Assembly (NCBI GenBank): GCA_023429275.1
Contig: JAEYWB010000727.1
Location: forward strand, 1-5,865
Length of the DNA: 5,865 nt
Reading direction: 5' to 3'
DNA from: Planctomycetota bacterium
GTDB lineage: Bacteria > Planctomycetota > Planctomycetia > Planctomycetales > Planctomycetaceae
The notes under the pieces are model-generated. The model did no database searches and was not told the DNA's origin. It saw only the letters and a program-made list of their open reading frames with translations. Positions 5,637 to 5,865 of this stretch are shown one piece after another. The first letter of the stretch is position 1; each line of letters begins with the position of its first letter. The translations under genes and the position numbers were made by a program.

Positions 5637-5865
5637 TTACTCGGGTCGGAGAACACAGACTCTCAGGTCTCCATCCGTGTGCCACGGGTCGCCGCCTCCA
5701 TTCTTCCCTTCCCGGACCTTGTGGAAGTCGGCGATCCGGAATGATTCGTCCACGCGGCCCGTCCCTTCGAGGTCGCTGATCAGGCGGTCCCGCTCGGTGT
5801 CGATGTCCGACGCAATGTGATGCGTCACTTCTCCTGTGGTATGGCTCAATCCGACTCCCTGATCG
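5637..5865 (-). CDS. LssY C-terminal-domain-like protein, 5' end beyond the right edge
   Basis: On the minus strand the frame is open from the window edge (first full codon 5864-5862) to TAA at 5639-5637, giving 75 visible residues. The TTG at 5849 is internal, because the reading continues upstream as DQGVGLSHTTGEV. The segments VTHHIASDIDTERDRLISDL and GKNGGGDPWHTDGDLRVCVL match what I know of the LssY C-terminal domain (an Asp-Ile-Asp-x-Glu-Arg-Asp core, then a Gly/Asp-rich turn and 'TDG' before the last strand), which normally closes the protein. Full-length LssY-type proteins can carry membrane or phosphatase-like regions upstream, not visible here. The biochemical role of the domain is not established. 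It faces the Fe-S gene with 98 bp between stop codons. Confidence 0.72.
   Translation of the reverse strand, partial: DQGVGLSHTTGEVTHHIASDIDTERDRLISDLEGTGRVDESFRIADFHKVREGKNGGGDPWHTDGDLRVCVLRPE

Overview
The window looks like a piece of a GC-rich planctomycete chromosome. The reasons are the strong G/C third-position preference (GTC, CTC, ATC, AAG, GAC), two adjacent secreted-type PQQ-like (BamB-like) beta-propeller proteins of the kind that is highly expanded in Planctomycetes, one of them fused to Ig-like and concanavalin-like domains, and spacers full of short-period repeats of the 'ACAAAGACAC' type. The assignment rests on family recognition and was not checked by a search.

Layout. (1) Bases 1-2380, plus strand: the 3' portion of a long beta-propeller gene whose beginning lies left of the window. 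(2) Bases 2381-2502: a 122-bp spacer almost filled by two opposed 28-bp arrays of a degenerate heptamer. (3) Bases 2503-4155, plus: a complete 550-residue secreted beta-propeller protein with an EF-hand-type loop. It is paralogous to the upstream gene over several blades. (4) Bases 4156-4458: a 303-bp spacer holding an inverted pair of octamer arrays, then a possible promoter and a strong terminator-like hairpin ending 21 bp before the next start codon. (5) Bases 4459-5538, plus: a complete cytoplasmic 359-residue protein with a two-cluster 4Fe-4S ferredoxin module behind a long N-terminal domain that I cannot assign. (6) Bases 5539-5636: a convergent spacer with short heptamer duplications. 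(7) Bases 5637-5865, minus: the C-terminal end of a gene with an LssY C-terminal-type domain, running off the right edge.

Functional reading. The two propeller genes are co-directional and may be co-transcribed. Both encode exported or envelope-associated scaffold or binding proteins; no enzymatic function can be shown. The Fe-S gene probably has its own transcription unit, because it is separated by 303 bp containing repeats and a hairpin, and nothing links it biochemically to the propellers. No RNA gene, CRISPR array, transposase or phage gene was seen. The parts most worth following up are the Fe-S protein with its unusual leader, the oligomer-array inverted repeats in the spacers, and the EF-hand loop inserted in a beta-propeller.
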